From Paracoccaceae bacterium (GTDB lineage Bacteria; Pseudomonadota; Alphaproteobacteria; Rhodobacterales; Rhodobacteraceae), in assembly GCA_024742705.1 (NCBI GenBank), contig JANSXZ010000009.1, forward strand, positions 1 to 64,000: a DNA stretch of 64,000 bases, read 5' to 3'. Shown here piece after piece: positions 37,333-46,469 of this stretch. Made by a program: the position numbers and the translations under genes. A model generated the notes under the pieces. The model was not told where the DNA came from, did not search any database, and was given only the letters and a program-made list of their open reading frames with translations. The stretch's first letter is position 1. Each line of letters begins with the position of its first letter.

Positions 37333-38642
37333 CAGGCCTTGGGGCGGGTGTCGAGGATGCGCACCGCCTTGCCCTGCGATCTGGCGACGCCGCCGGGGTC
37401 GGCCACGGCGACCCGCACCGAGATGCCGACGCTGGCCTTGATCTTGCCGGCAAGATCGGCAGCGGCGGCGCGGCGGGCTTCGGCGCTGGCGGCGGCGGGG
37501 ATCGCTTCGGTGAGGACCGCCATCTCGTCCATCCGGTCGGGGCGGCTGAGCTGGATCTGGAAGTGCGGCGCCAGGCCGGCCACCGTCATCAGCTGTTCCT
37601 CGATCTGGGTCGGGAAGACGTTTACGCCGCGGAGGATGATCATGTCGTCGCTGCGCCCGGTGATCTTTTCCATCCGGCGCATGGTGCGCGCGGTGCCGGG
37701 CAACAGCCGGGTCAGATCGCGGGTGCGGTAGCGGATGATTGGAAAGGCCTCCTTGGTCAGCGAGGTAAAGACCAGTTCGCCGGGTTCACCGTCGGCAACC
37801 GGCATGCCCGAGACCGGGTCGATGACCTCGGGATAGAAATGATCCTCCCAGATGTGCAGACCGTCCTTGGTTTCGACGCATTCGTTGGCGACGCCGGGGC
37901 CCATCACTTCGGACAGGCCATAGATATCGACGGCGTGCATGTCGAAGGCGCGTTCGATTTCGGCGCGCATCGCGTTGGTCCAGGGTTCGGCGCCGAAAAT
38001 GCCCACCTGAAGGCTGCTTTCGCGCGGGTCGAGCCCCTGCTCGGCGTATTCGTCCAGAATCGACAGCGCATAGGACGGGGTCACGGTGATGCCCTTGGGG
38101 GCGAAGTCGTGGATCAGGCGGACCTGGCGCTGGGTCATGCCCCCCGAGATCGGCACCGTGGTCAGGCCCAGGTGATCGGCGCCCAGGTGGATGCCCAGCC
38201 CGCCGGTGAACAGCCCGTAGCCATAGGCATTGTGCAGCAGGTCGCCGGGCCGCAGGCCCGCGGCGCGCAGCGACCGCGCCACGACCGATCCCCAGACGTC
38301 GAGATCGGCCTTGGTATAGCCCACGACCGTCGGCTGGCCGGTGGTGCCCGACGATGCATGGATGCGGGCCACCCGGTCGCGTGGCACGGCGAACATGCCA
38401 AACGGGTAATTGGCCCGCAGGTCGGCCTTGGCGGTAAAGGGAAACCGCGCCAGATCGCCCAGCGACCGCAGGTCGTCGGGGTGTGCGCCGGCGGCGTCGA
38501 AGCTGGCCCGGTAGTGGGCCACGTTGTCATAGGCGTGCCGAAGCGACCATTTCAGCCGGTCCAGTTGCAGCGCCTCGATTTCGTCGCGGCTGGCGATTTC
38601 GATCGGGTCGAGGTCGGCTCGCGCCGGGGTCAGATCCTGCAT
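37332..38642 (-). CDS. paaK: Phenylacetate-CoA ligase
   Basis: Adenylate-forming enzyme of 436 aa that activates phenylacetate to phenylacetyl-CoA, the entry step of the aerobic hybrid pathway. IHASSGTTGQPTVVGYT is the ATP-phosphate loop, VDIYGLSEVMGPGVA the second core motif, and RSDDMIILRGVNVFPTQIE the hinge. The ATG at 38642 overlaps the thiolase stop (TGATG). Downstream coupling to the TetR gene is equally tight. Confidence 0.95.
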   Translation of the reverse strand: MQDLTPARADLDPIEIASRDEIEALQLDRLKWSLRHAYDNVAHYRASFDAAGAHPDDLRSLGDLARFPFTAKADLRANYPFGMFAVPRDRVARIHASSGTTGQPTVVGYTKADLDVWGSVVARSLRAAGLRPGDLLHNAYGYGLFTGGLGIHLGADHLGLTTVPISGGMTQRQVRLIHDFAPKGITVTPSYALSILDEYAEQGLDPRESSLQVGIFGAEPWTNAMRAEIERAFDMHAVDIYGLSEVMGPGVANECVETKDGLHIWEDHFYPEVIDPVSGMPVADGEPGELVFTSLTKEAFPIIRYRTRDLTRLLPGTARTMRRMEKITGRSDDMIILRGVNVFPTQIEEQLMTVAGLAPHFQIQLSRPDRMDEMAVLTEAIPAAASAEARRAAAADLAGKIKASVGISVRVAVADPGGVARSQGKAVRILDTRPKA

Positions 38643-39835
38643 CACGGCTTCTCCAGCAGCAGGGCGATGCCCTGTCCGACGCCGATGCACATGGTGCAGA
38701 TCGCCCGCTGAAGCCCGTCGTTTACCATGCTTTGCGCCGCGGTATGCGCCAGCCGTGTGCCAGACATGCCCAGCGGATGGCCCAGCGCGATGGCGCCGCC
38801 GTGCGGATTGACATGATCGGCATCGTCGGCCAGCCCCAGTTGCCGCATCACCGCCAGGCCCTGGGCGGCAAACGCCTCGTTCAGTTCGATCAGGTCGATG
38901 TCGCCGATGCCCAGCCCCGCGCGGGCCAACAGCTTTTCGGTGGCCGGGGCCGGGCCGATTCCCATGATCCGCGGCGGAACGCCCGCGGTGGCCATGCCGG
39001 TGATCCGCGCGCGCGGTGTCAGCCCGTATTTCGCAACGGCCGCCTCCGAGGCGACAATCACCGCCGCGGCGCCGTCGTTCACGCCGGAGGCGTTGCCGGC
39101 CGTCACGGTTCCGCCCTGCCGGAAGGGCGTGGGCAGCGCGCCCAGTTTCTCGAGGGTGGTGTCGCGCGGATGTTCGTCGGTGTCGACGATCCGGGGATCG
39201 CCCTTGCGCTGCGGGATCTCGATCGGGGTGATTTCCTGCGCCATACGTCCGCTGGCGATGGCGGCCAGCGCGCGCTGTTGCGAGCGCAGCGCGAAGGCGT
39301 CCTGATCGGCGCGGCCGACGTTGAAGTCCGAAGCGACGTTCTCGGCGGTTTCCGGCATCGAATCGGTGCCATAGTGGCGGTGCATCTGCTTGTTGACAAA
39401 GCGCCAGCCGATGGTCGTGTCATAGATTTCGGCGCGGCGCGAAAAGGCCGCGTCGGGCTTTGGCTGCACCAGCGGTGCGCGCGACATCGATTCGACGCCG
39501 CAGGCCACGATCACATCCGCTTCGCCCGCGCGGATCGCGCGCGCCGCTGTGCCCACCGCATCCAGCCCGGAACCGCAGAGCCGGTTGACGGTGTTGCCCG
39601 GCACGGTATCCGCCATGCCGGCCAGCAGTACGGCCATCCGCGCAACGTTGCGGTTGTCTTCGCCGGCCTGGTTGGCGCAACCGGCGAACACGTCGTCCAC
39701 GTCCATGCCGGGATGTGCAGCCATCAGCCGGGCCAGAACATGGGCCAGCATGTCGTCGGGGCGTACCGACGACAGCGCGCCGCCAAAGCGTCCGATGGGC
39801 GTGCGCAGCCCGTCACAGAGATAAGCGTGGGTCAT
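38642..39835 (-). CDS. paaJ: 3-oxoadipyl-CoA thiolase
   Basis: Thiolase of 397 aa that splits 3-oxoadipyl-CoA (and the dehydrosuberyl analogue) into acetyl-CoA and succinyl-CoA at the end of the phenylacetate and beta-ketoadipate pathways. The nucleophile is C87 in VNRLCGSGLDA. ELNEAFAAQGLAVMRQL, HGGAIALGHPLGMSGTR and the second Cys in TMCIGVGQG complete the active site. The start ATG follows the paaI stop without a gap. The pcaF name would be equally valid; the paa neighbourhood favours paaJ. Confidence 0.93.
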   Translation of the reverse strand: MTHAYLCDGLRTPIGRFGGALSSVRPDDMLAHVLARLMAAHPGMDVDDVFAGCANQAGEDNRNVARMAVLLAGMADTVPGNTVNRLCGSGLDAVGTAARAIRAGEADVIVACGVESMSRAPLVQPKPDAAFSRRAEIYDTTIGWRFVNKQMHRHYGTDSMPETAENVASDFNVGRADQDAFALRSQQRALAAIASGRMAQEITPIEIPQRKGDPRIVDTDEHPRDTTLEKLGALPTPFRQGGTVTAGNASGVNDGAAAVIVASEAAVAKYGLTPRARITGMATAGVPPRIMGIGPAPATEKLLARAGLGIGDIDLIELNEAFAAQGLAVMRQLGLADDADHVNPHGGAIALGHPLGMSGTRLAHTAAQSMVNDGLQRAICTMCIGVGQGIALLLEKP

Positions 39836-40264
39836 TCAGGTCTCCTTGAAATGTGCGCCGCGGATCTGCCGTGACAGGCCGCGAAACACCGCCACCTTGC
39901 GCCCGTCGGCGCCGGTCACGGTGACATCGTAGACACCCGACCTGCCGGTGCGGGCGGTCTCGGTGGCGGTGGCGGTCAGGCGTTCGCCCGGCTGTCCGGG
40001 GCTGAGATAGGTGATGCTGTTTTCCTGCGCCACGACCAGCGTGTTGTAGCTGTTGCAGGCAAAGGCAAAGGCGCTGTCGGCGAGTGTAAAGATGTATCCG
40101 CCGTGACAGATCGCATGGCCATTCAGGTGATGCGGCCCCACCTCGAACGACATGACCGCGTGGCCTGGCGCGATGGCGTCCAGCGTCATGCCCAGCCATT
40201 TCGATGCGGCATCCTCGGCCCACATCGCGGCGGCGCTGCGTTCTGCACGCTCCTGCGGTGTCAT
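39836..40264 (-). CDS. paaI: Hydroxyphenylacetyl-CoA thioesterase
   Basis: Hotdog-fold thioesterase of 142 aa that hydrolyses stalled (hydroxy)phenylacetyl-CoA species in the phenylacetate pathway. The family stretch LNGHAICHGGYIFTLADSAFAFACNSYN carries the catalytic Asp, and ITYLSPGQPGERLTATATE follows. It is the first gene of the minus-strand paa run and diverges from paaZ across 134 bp. Confidence 0.93.
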   Translation of the reverse strand: MTPQERAERSAAAMWAEDAASKWLGMTLDAIAPGHAVMSFEVGPHHLNGHAICHGGYIFTLADSAFAFACNSYNTLVVAQENSITYLSPGQPGERLTATATETARTGRSGVYDVTVTGADGRKVAVFRGLSRQIRGAHFKET

Positions 40265-40315
40265 GCGCGCGGTCTCCCCCCCACGGTCCGTCGGTCTCGC
40301 GGACAATGCACAAAG

Positions 40316-40327
40316 CCGACCGGTCGG
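40316..40327. promoter_or_regulatory. Candidate TetR-type operator in paaI-paaZ promoter region
   Basis: CCGACCGGTCGG is a perfect 12-bp palindrome in the 134-bp gap between divergent paaI and paaZ. Such sites suit TetR dimers, and a TetR gene ends the adjacent operon. The PaaX-family repressor encoded after paaZ is the alternative ligand. Confidence 0.5.
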
Positions 40328-40398
40328 TCAAGAGTGTTGATTTCGCCGGCGCCACGGGCCATTGTCCCGACGAATATATCGGGGAAGAGGGGAACATC

Positions 40399-42426
40399 AT
40401 GCTGAGACCTGCAAGTTATGCGATGGCGCAATGGATCGGGCCGGGCGAGGACGCGCGCACCGTGATCGGCCCGGTGCGGGCCGAACCCGTGGCGCAGGCG
40501 GGTGGTGCGCGGCTGGATGTGCAGGGTATGCTGGACTGGGCGCGCGGCACCGGTGGCCCGACGCTGCGCGCCATGACGTTCCATGACCGCGCGCGGATGC
40601 TGAAGGCCGTCGCGCTGCACCTGCAATCGCGCAAGGACGAGCTTTACGCGCTGAACACGCTGACCGGCGCCACCAGGCGCGACGGTGCCGTCGACATCGA
40701 AGGCGGCATAGGCACGATGCTGGTCATCGCCTCGAAAGGCCGGCGCGACATGCCCGATGGTCATGTCTATGTGGATGGCGAAACCGAGACCCTTTCGCGC
40801 GGCGGCAGCTTTGTGGGCCAGCATGTCTCGGTGCCGCTTCAGGGCGTCGCGGTGCATATCAACGCTTTCAATTTCCCGGTCTGGGGCATGTTGGAAAAGC
40901 TGGCGCCGACGCTTCTGGCCGGCGTGCCGGCGATCGTCAAACCCGCCACCCAGACCTGTTACCTGACCGAAGCCTGCTTTCGCATGATCGTCGAATCGGG
41001 CCTGCTGCCCGAGGGGGCCGTGCAACTGGTCATCGGCGGGGTCGGTGACATGCTCGACCGTCTCGGCGCGCAGGATGCCGTGGCCTTTACCGGATCTGCC
41101 GATACCGCGCTGCGGCTGCGCATGAACCGCAACCTGGTGGCCAATTCGGTGCGGTTTCACGCCGAACAGGACAGTCTGAACGCCACCGTCCTGGGCCCGG
41201 ACGTGGCGCCGGGCAGCGCGGCCTTCGATCACTTCATCAAGGAGGCGGGCAACGAGATCACGGTAAAGGCCGGGCAGAAGTGTACCGCCATCCGCAGGAT
41301 CATCGTGCCCGAGCGGCACATGGATGCGGTGGCCGAGGCGCTGACCGCGCGGCTGGCCCAGATCACGGTGGGCGATCCGGGCGACGCATCGGTGCGCATG
41401 GGCGCGCTGGCGTCGCTGGAACAGAAGGCCGATGTGCTGGCGCAGCTGAGCGCCCTGTCTGGCGAAACCCGGCGCCTGACAGGCAACCCTGAAACGCCGG
41501 CGCTGATCGGCGCCGCGCCGCGGGGTGCGTTTCTGGCGCCGACGCTGCTGTGCTGCGACGATCCCGATGCGGCCCGCGCGGTGCATTCGGTCGAAGCTTT
41601 CGGCCCGGTTTCCACGCTGATGCCCTACCGCGACCTGGACCACGCCTGTGCGCTGACCAATCGCGGCGGCGGATCGCTGGTCGCGTCGCTGGTGACGGAC
41701 GATCCGCAGGTGGCCCGGCAGGTGGCGCTGGCCACGGCGGCCTGGCACGGGCGGCTTTACGTCACAGGTGCCGGCAGCGCCGGCGAAAGCACCGGCCACG
41801 GCGCGCCGCTTCCGCACATGATCCACGGCGGCCCCGGCCGCGCCGGCGGCGGCGAAGAACTGGGCGGTGTGCGCGGCGTGCTGCACTACATGCAGCGCAC
41901 CGCAATCCAGGGGAGCCCGGATGTGATCGCGGCGATCACCGGCCAGTGGCTGCCGGGCGCCGCCGAAACGGCTCCGCCGCAGCATCCGTTCCAGCGTACG
42001 TTTCACGAGATCCGGATCGGCGAAACGATCCACACCGACGCGCGCGAGGTGACGCTGGAGGACATCGAACACTTCGCCCGCTTCACCGGCGATACCTTCT
42101 ATGCGCATATGGACGAGGAGGCCGCCCGAGCGAACCCGTTCTTTCCGGGCCGTGTGGCACATGGCTACCTTTTGCTGAGCTTTGCGGCCGGGCTGTTCGT
42201 GCAACCAGATCCGGGGCCGGTGCTGGCGAACACCGGGCTGACAGGGCTGAGTTTTCGCAAACCCGTTTCGCCGGGCGACAGCATCCGCGTGCGCCTGACC
42301 GCCAAACGCAAGACCGGCAGGACCGACACCTATGGCGAAGTGGCCTGGAACGTGACGTTGCGCAATCACGACGATGAGGAGGTCGCCGAATACGAGCTTT
42401 TGACGATGGTCGCCTATTCGCGCTAA
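40399..42426 (+). CDS. paaZ: Bifunctional oxepin-CoA hydrolase/3-oxo-5,6-dehydrosuberyl-CoA semialdehyde dehydrogenase
   Basis: A 675-aa ring-opening enzyme of phenylacetate breakdown. Residues 1-520 are an aldehyde dehydrogenase with E256 ([11 protein letters not shown]) and the nucleophile C295 ([11 protein letters not shown]). The C-terminal part is a MaoC-like hydratase ([30 protein letters not shown]). The length and both active sites are complete. The ATG at 40399 follows GGAAC; the same frame stays open upstream without homology. paaX follows by 9 bp. The paaABCDE epoxidase that makes its substrate is not in the window. Confidence 0.96.
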   Translation: MLRPASYAMAQWIGPGEDARTVIGPVRAEPVAQAGGARLDVQGMLDWARGTGGPTLRAMTFHDRARMLKAVALHLQSRKDELYALNTLTGATRRDGAVDIEGGIGTMLVIASKGRRDMPDGHVYVDGETETLSRGGSFVGQHVSVPLQGVAVHINAFNFPVWGMLEKLAPTLLAGVPAIVKPATQTCYLTEACFRMIVESGLLPEGAVQLVIGGVGDMLDRLGAQDAVAFTGSADTALRLRMNRNLVANSVRFHAEQDSLNATVLGPDVAPGSAAFDHFIKEAGNEITVKAGQKCTAIRRIIVPERHMDAVAEALTARLAQITVGDPGDASVRMGALASLEQKADVLAQLSALSGETRRLTGNPETPALIGAAPRGAFLAPTLLCCDDPDAARAVHSVEAFGPVSTLMPYRDLDHACALTNRGGGSLVASLVTDDPQVARQVALATAAWHGRLYVTGAGSAGESTGHGAPLPHMIHGGPGRAGGGEELGGVRGVLHYMQRTAIQGSPDVIAAITGQWLPGAAETAPPQHPFQRTFHEIRIGETIHTDAREVTLEDIEHFARFTGDTFYAHMDEEAARANPFFPGRVAHGYLLLSFAAGLFVQPDPGPVLANTGLTGLSFRKPVSPGDSIRVRLTAKRKTGRTDTYGEVAWNVTLRNHDDEEVAEYELLTMVAYSR

Positions 42427-42435
42427 GCCGAGAAC

Positions 42436-43221
42436 ATGGACCCGCTTGCCCCCCTGATCGATGCACTCCATGCCGAAGGCCGGCTGCGCGTCTGGTCGTT
42501 GGTGATAAGCCTCTTCGGCGACCTGGTGCAACATCGTGGCGGGGCGATGCCGACGGACCGGCTGGGCCTGCTGACCGGACGGATCGGCGTGGAACCCGGT
42601 GCGCTGCGCACCGCATTGTCGCGCCTGTCGCGGGACGGCTGGGTGAAGAGCCAGCGACAGGGGCGGCTGAGCGTCTATCGCCTGACGGCGCAGGGCCTGG
42701 ATCAGTTCGGCCCGGCCACGTCGCGCATCTTTGCGCCGCCGCGCCGGGCGCCGCCGGACCGCTGGGCCATGGCGGTAGGGCAGGATGGGGCCGTGCGCCT
42801 TTGCCCGGCGGATGCCGTGCCGCAAACGGCCGATTGCGTGGTCGTGGGGACGCTGGAGCGGATCGGCGGGGCATTTCGCGAGGCGCTGCTGAGCCCGTCG
42901 CACCGCGCGGCCCTGGCGGCGCTGGCGGCGGATCTGGAGAGCCTTGCGGCGCCCTGCCTTGAACCGCTGGACGCGGCGGCGGCGCGTATGCTGCTGATCC
43001 ACCGCTGGCGCCGCATCGCGCTGCGGTTTCCCGACATCGCACCCGAGATCATGCCCGAAAGCGCGCCGCTGCGCGACCCGCGCGATGCGGTGGCCCGGAT
43101 CTATGCGCGGCTTTCGCCGCGGGCCGAGGCCTGGCTGGACAGCGATGCCGGCGCGCTGCGGCCGATGCCACCGGCGACGGCGGCTTTCGCGGGGCGCTTC
43201 CGCAACGGTCTGGAGGGTTGA
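42436..43221 (+). CDS. paaX: PaaX family transcriptional repressor
   Basis: A 261-aa GntR-like winged-helix repressor. The DNA-binding part is VWSLVISLFGDLVQHRGGAMPTDRLGLLTGRIGVEPGALRTALSRLSRDGWVKSQRQGRLSVYRLT (residues about 18-82), and LLIHRWRRIALRFPDIAPEIMPE is the family's C-terminal signature. PaaX releases DNA on binding phenylacetyl-CoA. It sits 9 bp after paaZ. With the TetR gene, this cluster has two regulators of different families. Confidence 0.92.
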   Translation: MDPLAPLIDALHAEGRLRVWSLVISLFGDLVQHRGGAMPTDRLGLLTGRIGVEPGALRTALSRLSRDGWVKSQRQGRLSVYRLTAQGLDQFGPATSRIFAPPRRAPPDRWAMAVGQDGAVRLCPADAVPQTADCVVVGTLERIGGAFREALLSPSHRAALAALAADLESLAAPCLEPLDAAAARMLLIHRWRRIALRFPDIAPEIMPESAPLRDPRDAVARIYARLSPRAEAWLDSDAGALRPMPPATAAFAGRFRNGLEG

Positions 43222-43251
43222 TTTGCGCGGGGATTGGCGCAACTGTGCGGT

Positions 43252-43593
43252 ATGAGTTTGCAAGACGCCACGGGATTTTCCCGCATTCCGCCCGCGCAGA
43301 TCGCCTTTGACCGGCGCGAACTGTCCGACATCCTTTCGCTTTACGGGCGGATGGTGGCCGCCGGCGAATGGCGTGACTATGGCATTTCCTGCCTGCGGGA
43401 CGTCGCGGTTTTCTCGGTGTTCCGGCGCACCGCCGAAAACCCTCTCTACCGGATCGAAAAGCGGCCGCGGCTGCGGATGCGGCAGGGGCAATACGCGGTT
43501 CTGGGGATGGACGGGCAGGTTCTGAAGCGCGGGCACGAGTTGAAGACCGTCTTGCGGGTTCTCGAGCGCAAGCTGATCCGGGTTGTGGAATAG
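43252..43593 (+). CDS. DUF2794 domain-containing protein
   Basis: A 113-aa cytosolic protein of an alphaproteobacterial family with no known function. The family core is FSRIPPAQIAFDRRELSDILSLYGRMVAAGEWRDYGIS, then DVAVFSVFRRTAENPLYRIEKRP and VLRVLERKLIRVVE. The start MSLQDATG at 43252 is where homology begins; GTGCGG precedes it. It follows paaX by 30 bp but is probably unrelated to phenylacetate, since the family is far wider. Confidence 0.88.
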   Translation: MSLQDATGFSRIPPAQIAFDRRELSDILSLYGRMVAAGEWRDYGISCLRDVAVFSVFRRTAENPLYRIEKRPRLRMRQGQYAVLGMDGQVLKRGHELKTVLRVLERKLIRVVE

Positions 43594-43620
43594 GCGCGGG
43601 ACGCGCGGATTGCGGCCGTG

Positions 43621-43656
43621 GGAGCCTCCGGCGGGAGTTTTTCTGGCAAGATGAAG
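43621..43656 (+). terminator. Terminator-like intergenic repeat, copy E
   Basis: Nearly identical to copy A. CTCC (43626-43629) pairs with GGAG (43634-43637) and is followed by TTTTTCT. It lies between the convergent DUF2794 and NlpC/P60 genes, with polarity to end the DUF2794 transcript. Confidence 0.68.
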
Positions 43657-43663
43657 CTGGCGT

Positions 43664-44485
43664 TCAGAGCCGGCGGTGCGCGATCATCGGGCCGCCGCCT
43701 GCGGCCGCGATGCGGGCGACGGCGCCTGCGATCGGTTCGCTGACGACGGCCATGTGATGGGCGTTTGCGTGGATCATCCGGTGCGGTCCCTGGGCGATGG
43801 CGACGTGGCCTTTCCAGAACAACAGGTCGCCGCGACGAATTGCTGTGCCGAGCCGGTTGTGCCCCAATGCCTGCTGCATGTCGCTGTCGCCGGGGCATGG
43901 CAAATGCGCGGCGTGCAGGGCCGCCTGTACCAGTCCTGAGCAGTCGATGCCCCAGGCGCTGTTGCCACCCCAGAGATAGGGGGTTCCGAGAAAGCGGCCG
44001 GCGGTGCGCAGGGGGTCGCGGTGTGCGACATCGGTTCGCGCGAGGTGCCGGGCGGGCAGGTAGCCCAGAGCGGTCTGGTGGAAACCGTTTTCGTGGCCGG
44101 TGACATGCAGGCGGCTGCCGAAGGCGAGGCTGAGCCTGTCGGGGGATTTCATGTCGGGTTCGGCATAGGCGTGGGTGGCGCGCACCGCGACCCAATGGCT
44201 GACCGGGCGGGGCGGGCCCAGGTCGCTTCGGCGCAGGTAGCCGACATAGCCATCGGCGCCGCCAAGAACGAAGCAATCGCCGTTGCGGTCCTCGAGCAGT
44301 TGCACATCGGCGCCCAGCAGCCATTGCCTGTCGCGCGGGCCGCCGGGCGCGCGGCGCAGATCGGCCACCGGCACCGCGATCTGCATTGGCTGGCCTTGTA
44401 CCGGCGTCAGGCCGGGATGGTCAGCGGCGCTGTCGGCATGCACCACGCGCGCGTTGGCCGGGGTCAGCCGGGAATCGCCGGTCAT
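43664..44485 (-). CDS. NlpC/P60 family peptidase with N-terminal SH3 modules
   Basis: A 273-aa C40-family peptidase, probably cutting murein peptides. The N-terminal half holds SH3b-like modules (VPVADLRRAPGGPRDRQWLLGADVQLL; WVAVRATHAYAEPDMKSP). The catalytic domain begins at FLGTPYLWGGNSAWGIDCSGLVQAAL with the nucleophilic Cys; the His is in RRGDLLFWKGHVAIAQG and a third polar residue in MIHANAHHMAVV. No signal peptide is seen. Its ATG overlaps the leucyl aminopeptidase stop (ATGA), an arrangement suggesting joint use in peptide or murein recycling. Confidence 0.9.
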   Translation of the reverse strand: MTGDSRLTPANARVVHADSAADHPGLTPVQGQPMQIAVPVADLRRAPGGPRDRQWLLGADVQLLEDRNGDCFVLGGADGYVGYLRRSDLGPPRPVSHWVAVRATHAYAEPDMKSPDRLSLAFGSRLHVTGHENGFHQTALGYLPARHLARTDVAHRDPLRTAGRFLGTPYLWGGNSAWGIDCSGLVQAALHAAHLPCPGDSDMQQALGHNRLGTAIRRGDLLFWKGHVAIAQGPHRMIHANAHHMAVVSEPIAGAVARIAAAGGGPMIAHRRL

Positions 44486-45870
44486 GCGGCGGGCAGAAGG
44501 CCGGGCAGGGCGGCCAGCAGGGCGCGGATGCCCTGGCCTGCGCCGCCCTTGGGCCGGCCGGGCGCGGCGACCGGCTGCCAGCCGTAGATGTCGAAGTGCA
44601 TGTAACGCGGCGAGGCCTCGACGAACCGGCGCAGGAACAGGGCTGCGGTGATCGATCCGGCGAAGCCGCCGGAGGGGGCGTTGTCGAGATCGGCGATGCC
44701 CGGTTCTATCATCGCCTCGTAGGGCGCGTGGAAGGGCATGCGCCAGACCGGATCGGCGACGCCGGCAGCCGCGGTTGCCAGCGCGGCGGCGTCGCTGTCG
44801 TGGTCGGTGTAGAACGGTGCGAGGTCTGGCCCCACGGCGACGCGGGCGGCCCCTGTGAGCGTTGCCATCGAGACGATCAGGTCGGGGGATTCCTCATCGG
44901 CGAGCGCGAGCGCGTCGGCCAGCACCAGCCGGCCTTCGGCATCGGTGTTGTTGATTTCGACGGTCAGCCCCTTGCGCGAGGTCAGGATGTCCTGCGGCCG
45001 GAATGCATTGCCCGACACCGCGTTTTCCACCGCCGGGATCAGCACGCGCAGTTGCACCGGCAGTTTCAGCGCCATGATCATCTGGGCCAGGCCCAGCACG
45101 TTCGCGGCGCCGCCCATGTCTTTTTTCATCAATCCCATCGAACCGCCCGGCTTCAGGTTGAGGCCGCCGGTATCGAAGCACACCCCCTTGCCCACGAGGG
45201 TAAGGCGTGGCCCGCTGCCGCCCCAGCGCATGTCGATCAGGCGCGGTGGCACGGCTGCCGCCCGCCCGACCGCGTGGATCATCGGGAAGTTCTGCGTCAG
45301 CAGGTCATCGCCCACGATCGATTGAAAATCCGCGCCGTGGCGTTCGGCCAGGGCAAAGGCCGCGGCTTCCAGCGCGTCGGGCCCCATGTCGCTGGCCGGG
45401 GTGTTGATCAGGTCGCGGGTGAGCGCTTCGGCCGCGGCCATCGCTTCGACGCGCGCCACGTCTATGCCACGAGGGGCGATCAGGGCGCGCGCGGCGCGGT
45501 CGTCGCCGCGGTAGCGATCGAAGCGGTAGTTCGACAGCAGCCAGCCGAGGGTTTCGGCCTCGGCGGTGTCTTCTGGCAGGCCGCCGGCGATGCGGTAGGT
45601 GCCGGCTGGAAGGTTCTGGGCGGCGGCGGCCAGCGGGAACCGGACGCGCGCGCGCTGGGCTGCACTGCCGCGCCCGGCCACGGCCAGCGCCGGCGCACCA
45701 TCGGGGCCGGGCACAAGAAGCGCCTGGCCGATCCCCGCGCGAAAGCCCTGCGCCTCGAGCCACCGCACTTCGGCATCCGGGCGGCTGCCGCGCCAGTCGT
45801 CCAGATCGGCGCTGTCGATCAGATGCAGGTCGATGGCGGTGCCATCGTCGTCGGCAAAGCTCAGTGTCAT
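44482..45870 (-). CDS. Leucyl aminopeptidase family protein (M17)
   Basis: Two-metal cytosolic aminopeptidase of 462 aa. Metal and catalytic residues lie in TLVGKGVCFDTGGLNLKP, MKKDMGGAANVLG and the signature NTDAEGRLVLADALALA. The N-terminal domain (LHLIDSADL...LLSNYRFDRY) is the usual macro-like part. It is distinct in length and start from classic PepA, so I leave the symbol empty. It is translationally coupled to the NlpC/P60 gene downstream. Confidence 0.92.
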   Translation of the reverse strand: MTLSFADDDGTAIDLHLIDSADLDDWRGSRPDAEVRWLEAQGFRAGIGQALLVPGPDGAPALAVAGRGSAAQRARVRFPLAAAAQNLPAGTYRIAGGLPEDTAEAETLGWLLSNYRFDRYRGDDRAARALIAPRGIDVARVEAMAAAEALTRDLINTPASDMGPDALEAAAFALAERHGADFQSIVGDDLLTQNFPMIHAVGRAAAVPPRLIDMRWGGSGPRLTLVGKGVCFDTGGLNLKPGGSMGLMKKDMGGAANVLGLAQMIMALKLPVQLRVLIPAVENAVSGNAFRPQDILTSRKGLTVEINNTDAEGRLVLADALALADEESPDLIVSMATLTGAARVAVGPDLAPFYTDHDSDAAALATAAAGVADPVWRMPFHAPYEAMIEPGIADLDNAPSGGFAGSITAALFLRRFVEASPRYMHFDIYGWQPVAAPGRPKGGAGQGIRALLAALPGLLPAA

Positions 45871-45936
45871 GCGGGCGGCCCTTTCAAATGGGTGTTGCCC
45901 GGCAAACCTATCGTGCCTGCGCGCGCCTGCAAGCGT

Positions 45937-46353
45937 TCAGATCGAAAGGTGCTGTGCGTCCCAGACCGCCGTCAGCGAGCGTTCGCCCACATGCATCAGT
46001 CGCGAAAGGGTGGCCGCGGTGGCGGGATCGTCGCCGGCGTCTATGGTGGCGGTCACGTCCCGTGCCACCTGCGCCAGCTGGCACATGCCGATCTGGTCGG
46101 CGATCGCCACCAGCGACCGCGCGCTTTTGCGCAGCGGTGCGATATCGCCGGCGCACCACAGCCTGCCGCAATGGCTGAGCCTCACGGCCAGTTCCTCTAT
46201 GGCCCGGCATACCACGTCTTCCGCGTTTGCCTCGCCCAATTGTGCATAAAGCGCGTCAAGCGCGCCCAAGTCGAGACGGACAGGCTCGGCCTGCCTGCGT
46301 GCAATGATCTGTTCCACCACGGTTCTCACCCGATTGTCGCGCCCCCACGGCAT
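45937..46353 (-). CDS. Conserved hypothetical helical protein
   Basis: A 138-aa all-helical protein of a small family I recall from Rhodobacteraceae. It contains EDVVCRAIEELAVRLSHC, LRKSARSLVAIADQIGMCQLAQVARDVTATIDAGD and GERSLTAVWDAQHLSI. The middle resembles an Hpt (histidine phosphotransfer) four-helix bundle, but the expected phospho-accepting His motif HxxKG is replaced by LRKSARSL, so phosphotransfer is doubtful. I chose ATG 46353; a TTG two codons earlier is possible. It diverges from the carbonic anhydrase gene. Confidence 0.65.
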   Translation of the reverse strand: MPWGRDNRVRTVVEQIIARRQAEPVRLDLGALDALYAQLGEANAEDVVCRAIEELAVRLSHCGRLWCAGDIAPLRKSARSLVAIADQIGMCQLAQVARDVTATIDAGDDPATAATLSRLMHVGERSLTAVWDAQHLSI

Positions 46354-46376
46354 GGGCAAAGCTGCTGCAAAGGTGT

Positions 46377-46406
46377 TTGCAAAAGGTTTCCGCCCATGTG
46401 CTTAAT
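46377..46406 (+). promoter_or_regulatory. Possible sigma-70 promoter for carbonic anhydrase
   Basis: TTGCAA (46377-46382) and CTTAAT (46401-46406) are 18 bp apart in a locally AT-richer gap, 64 bp before the carbonic anhydrase ATG. Confidence 0.35.
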
Positions 46407-46469
46407 TGCTCGAATTCGCCATCAAATGCGGGTATCCCGCCAGATGATCCGACCAAAGCGAGCGTTCCG

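Noticed and set aside
40261-43536. Very long open frame antisense to paaZ and paaX.
   Set aside because: The same codon-bias artefact: it crosses two well supported genes and their promoter, and the protein is Arg/His/Gln-rich without domains.
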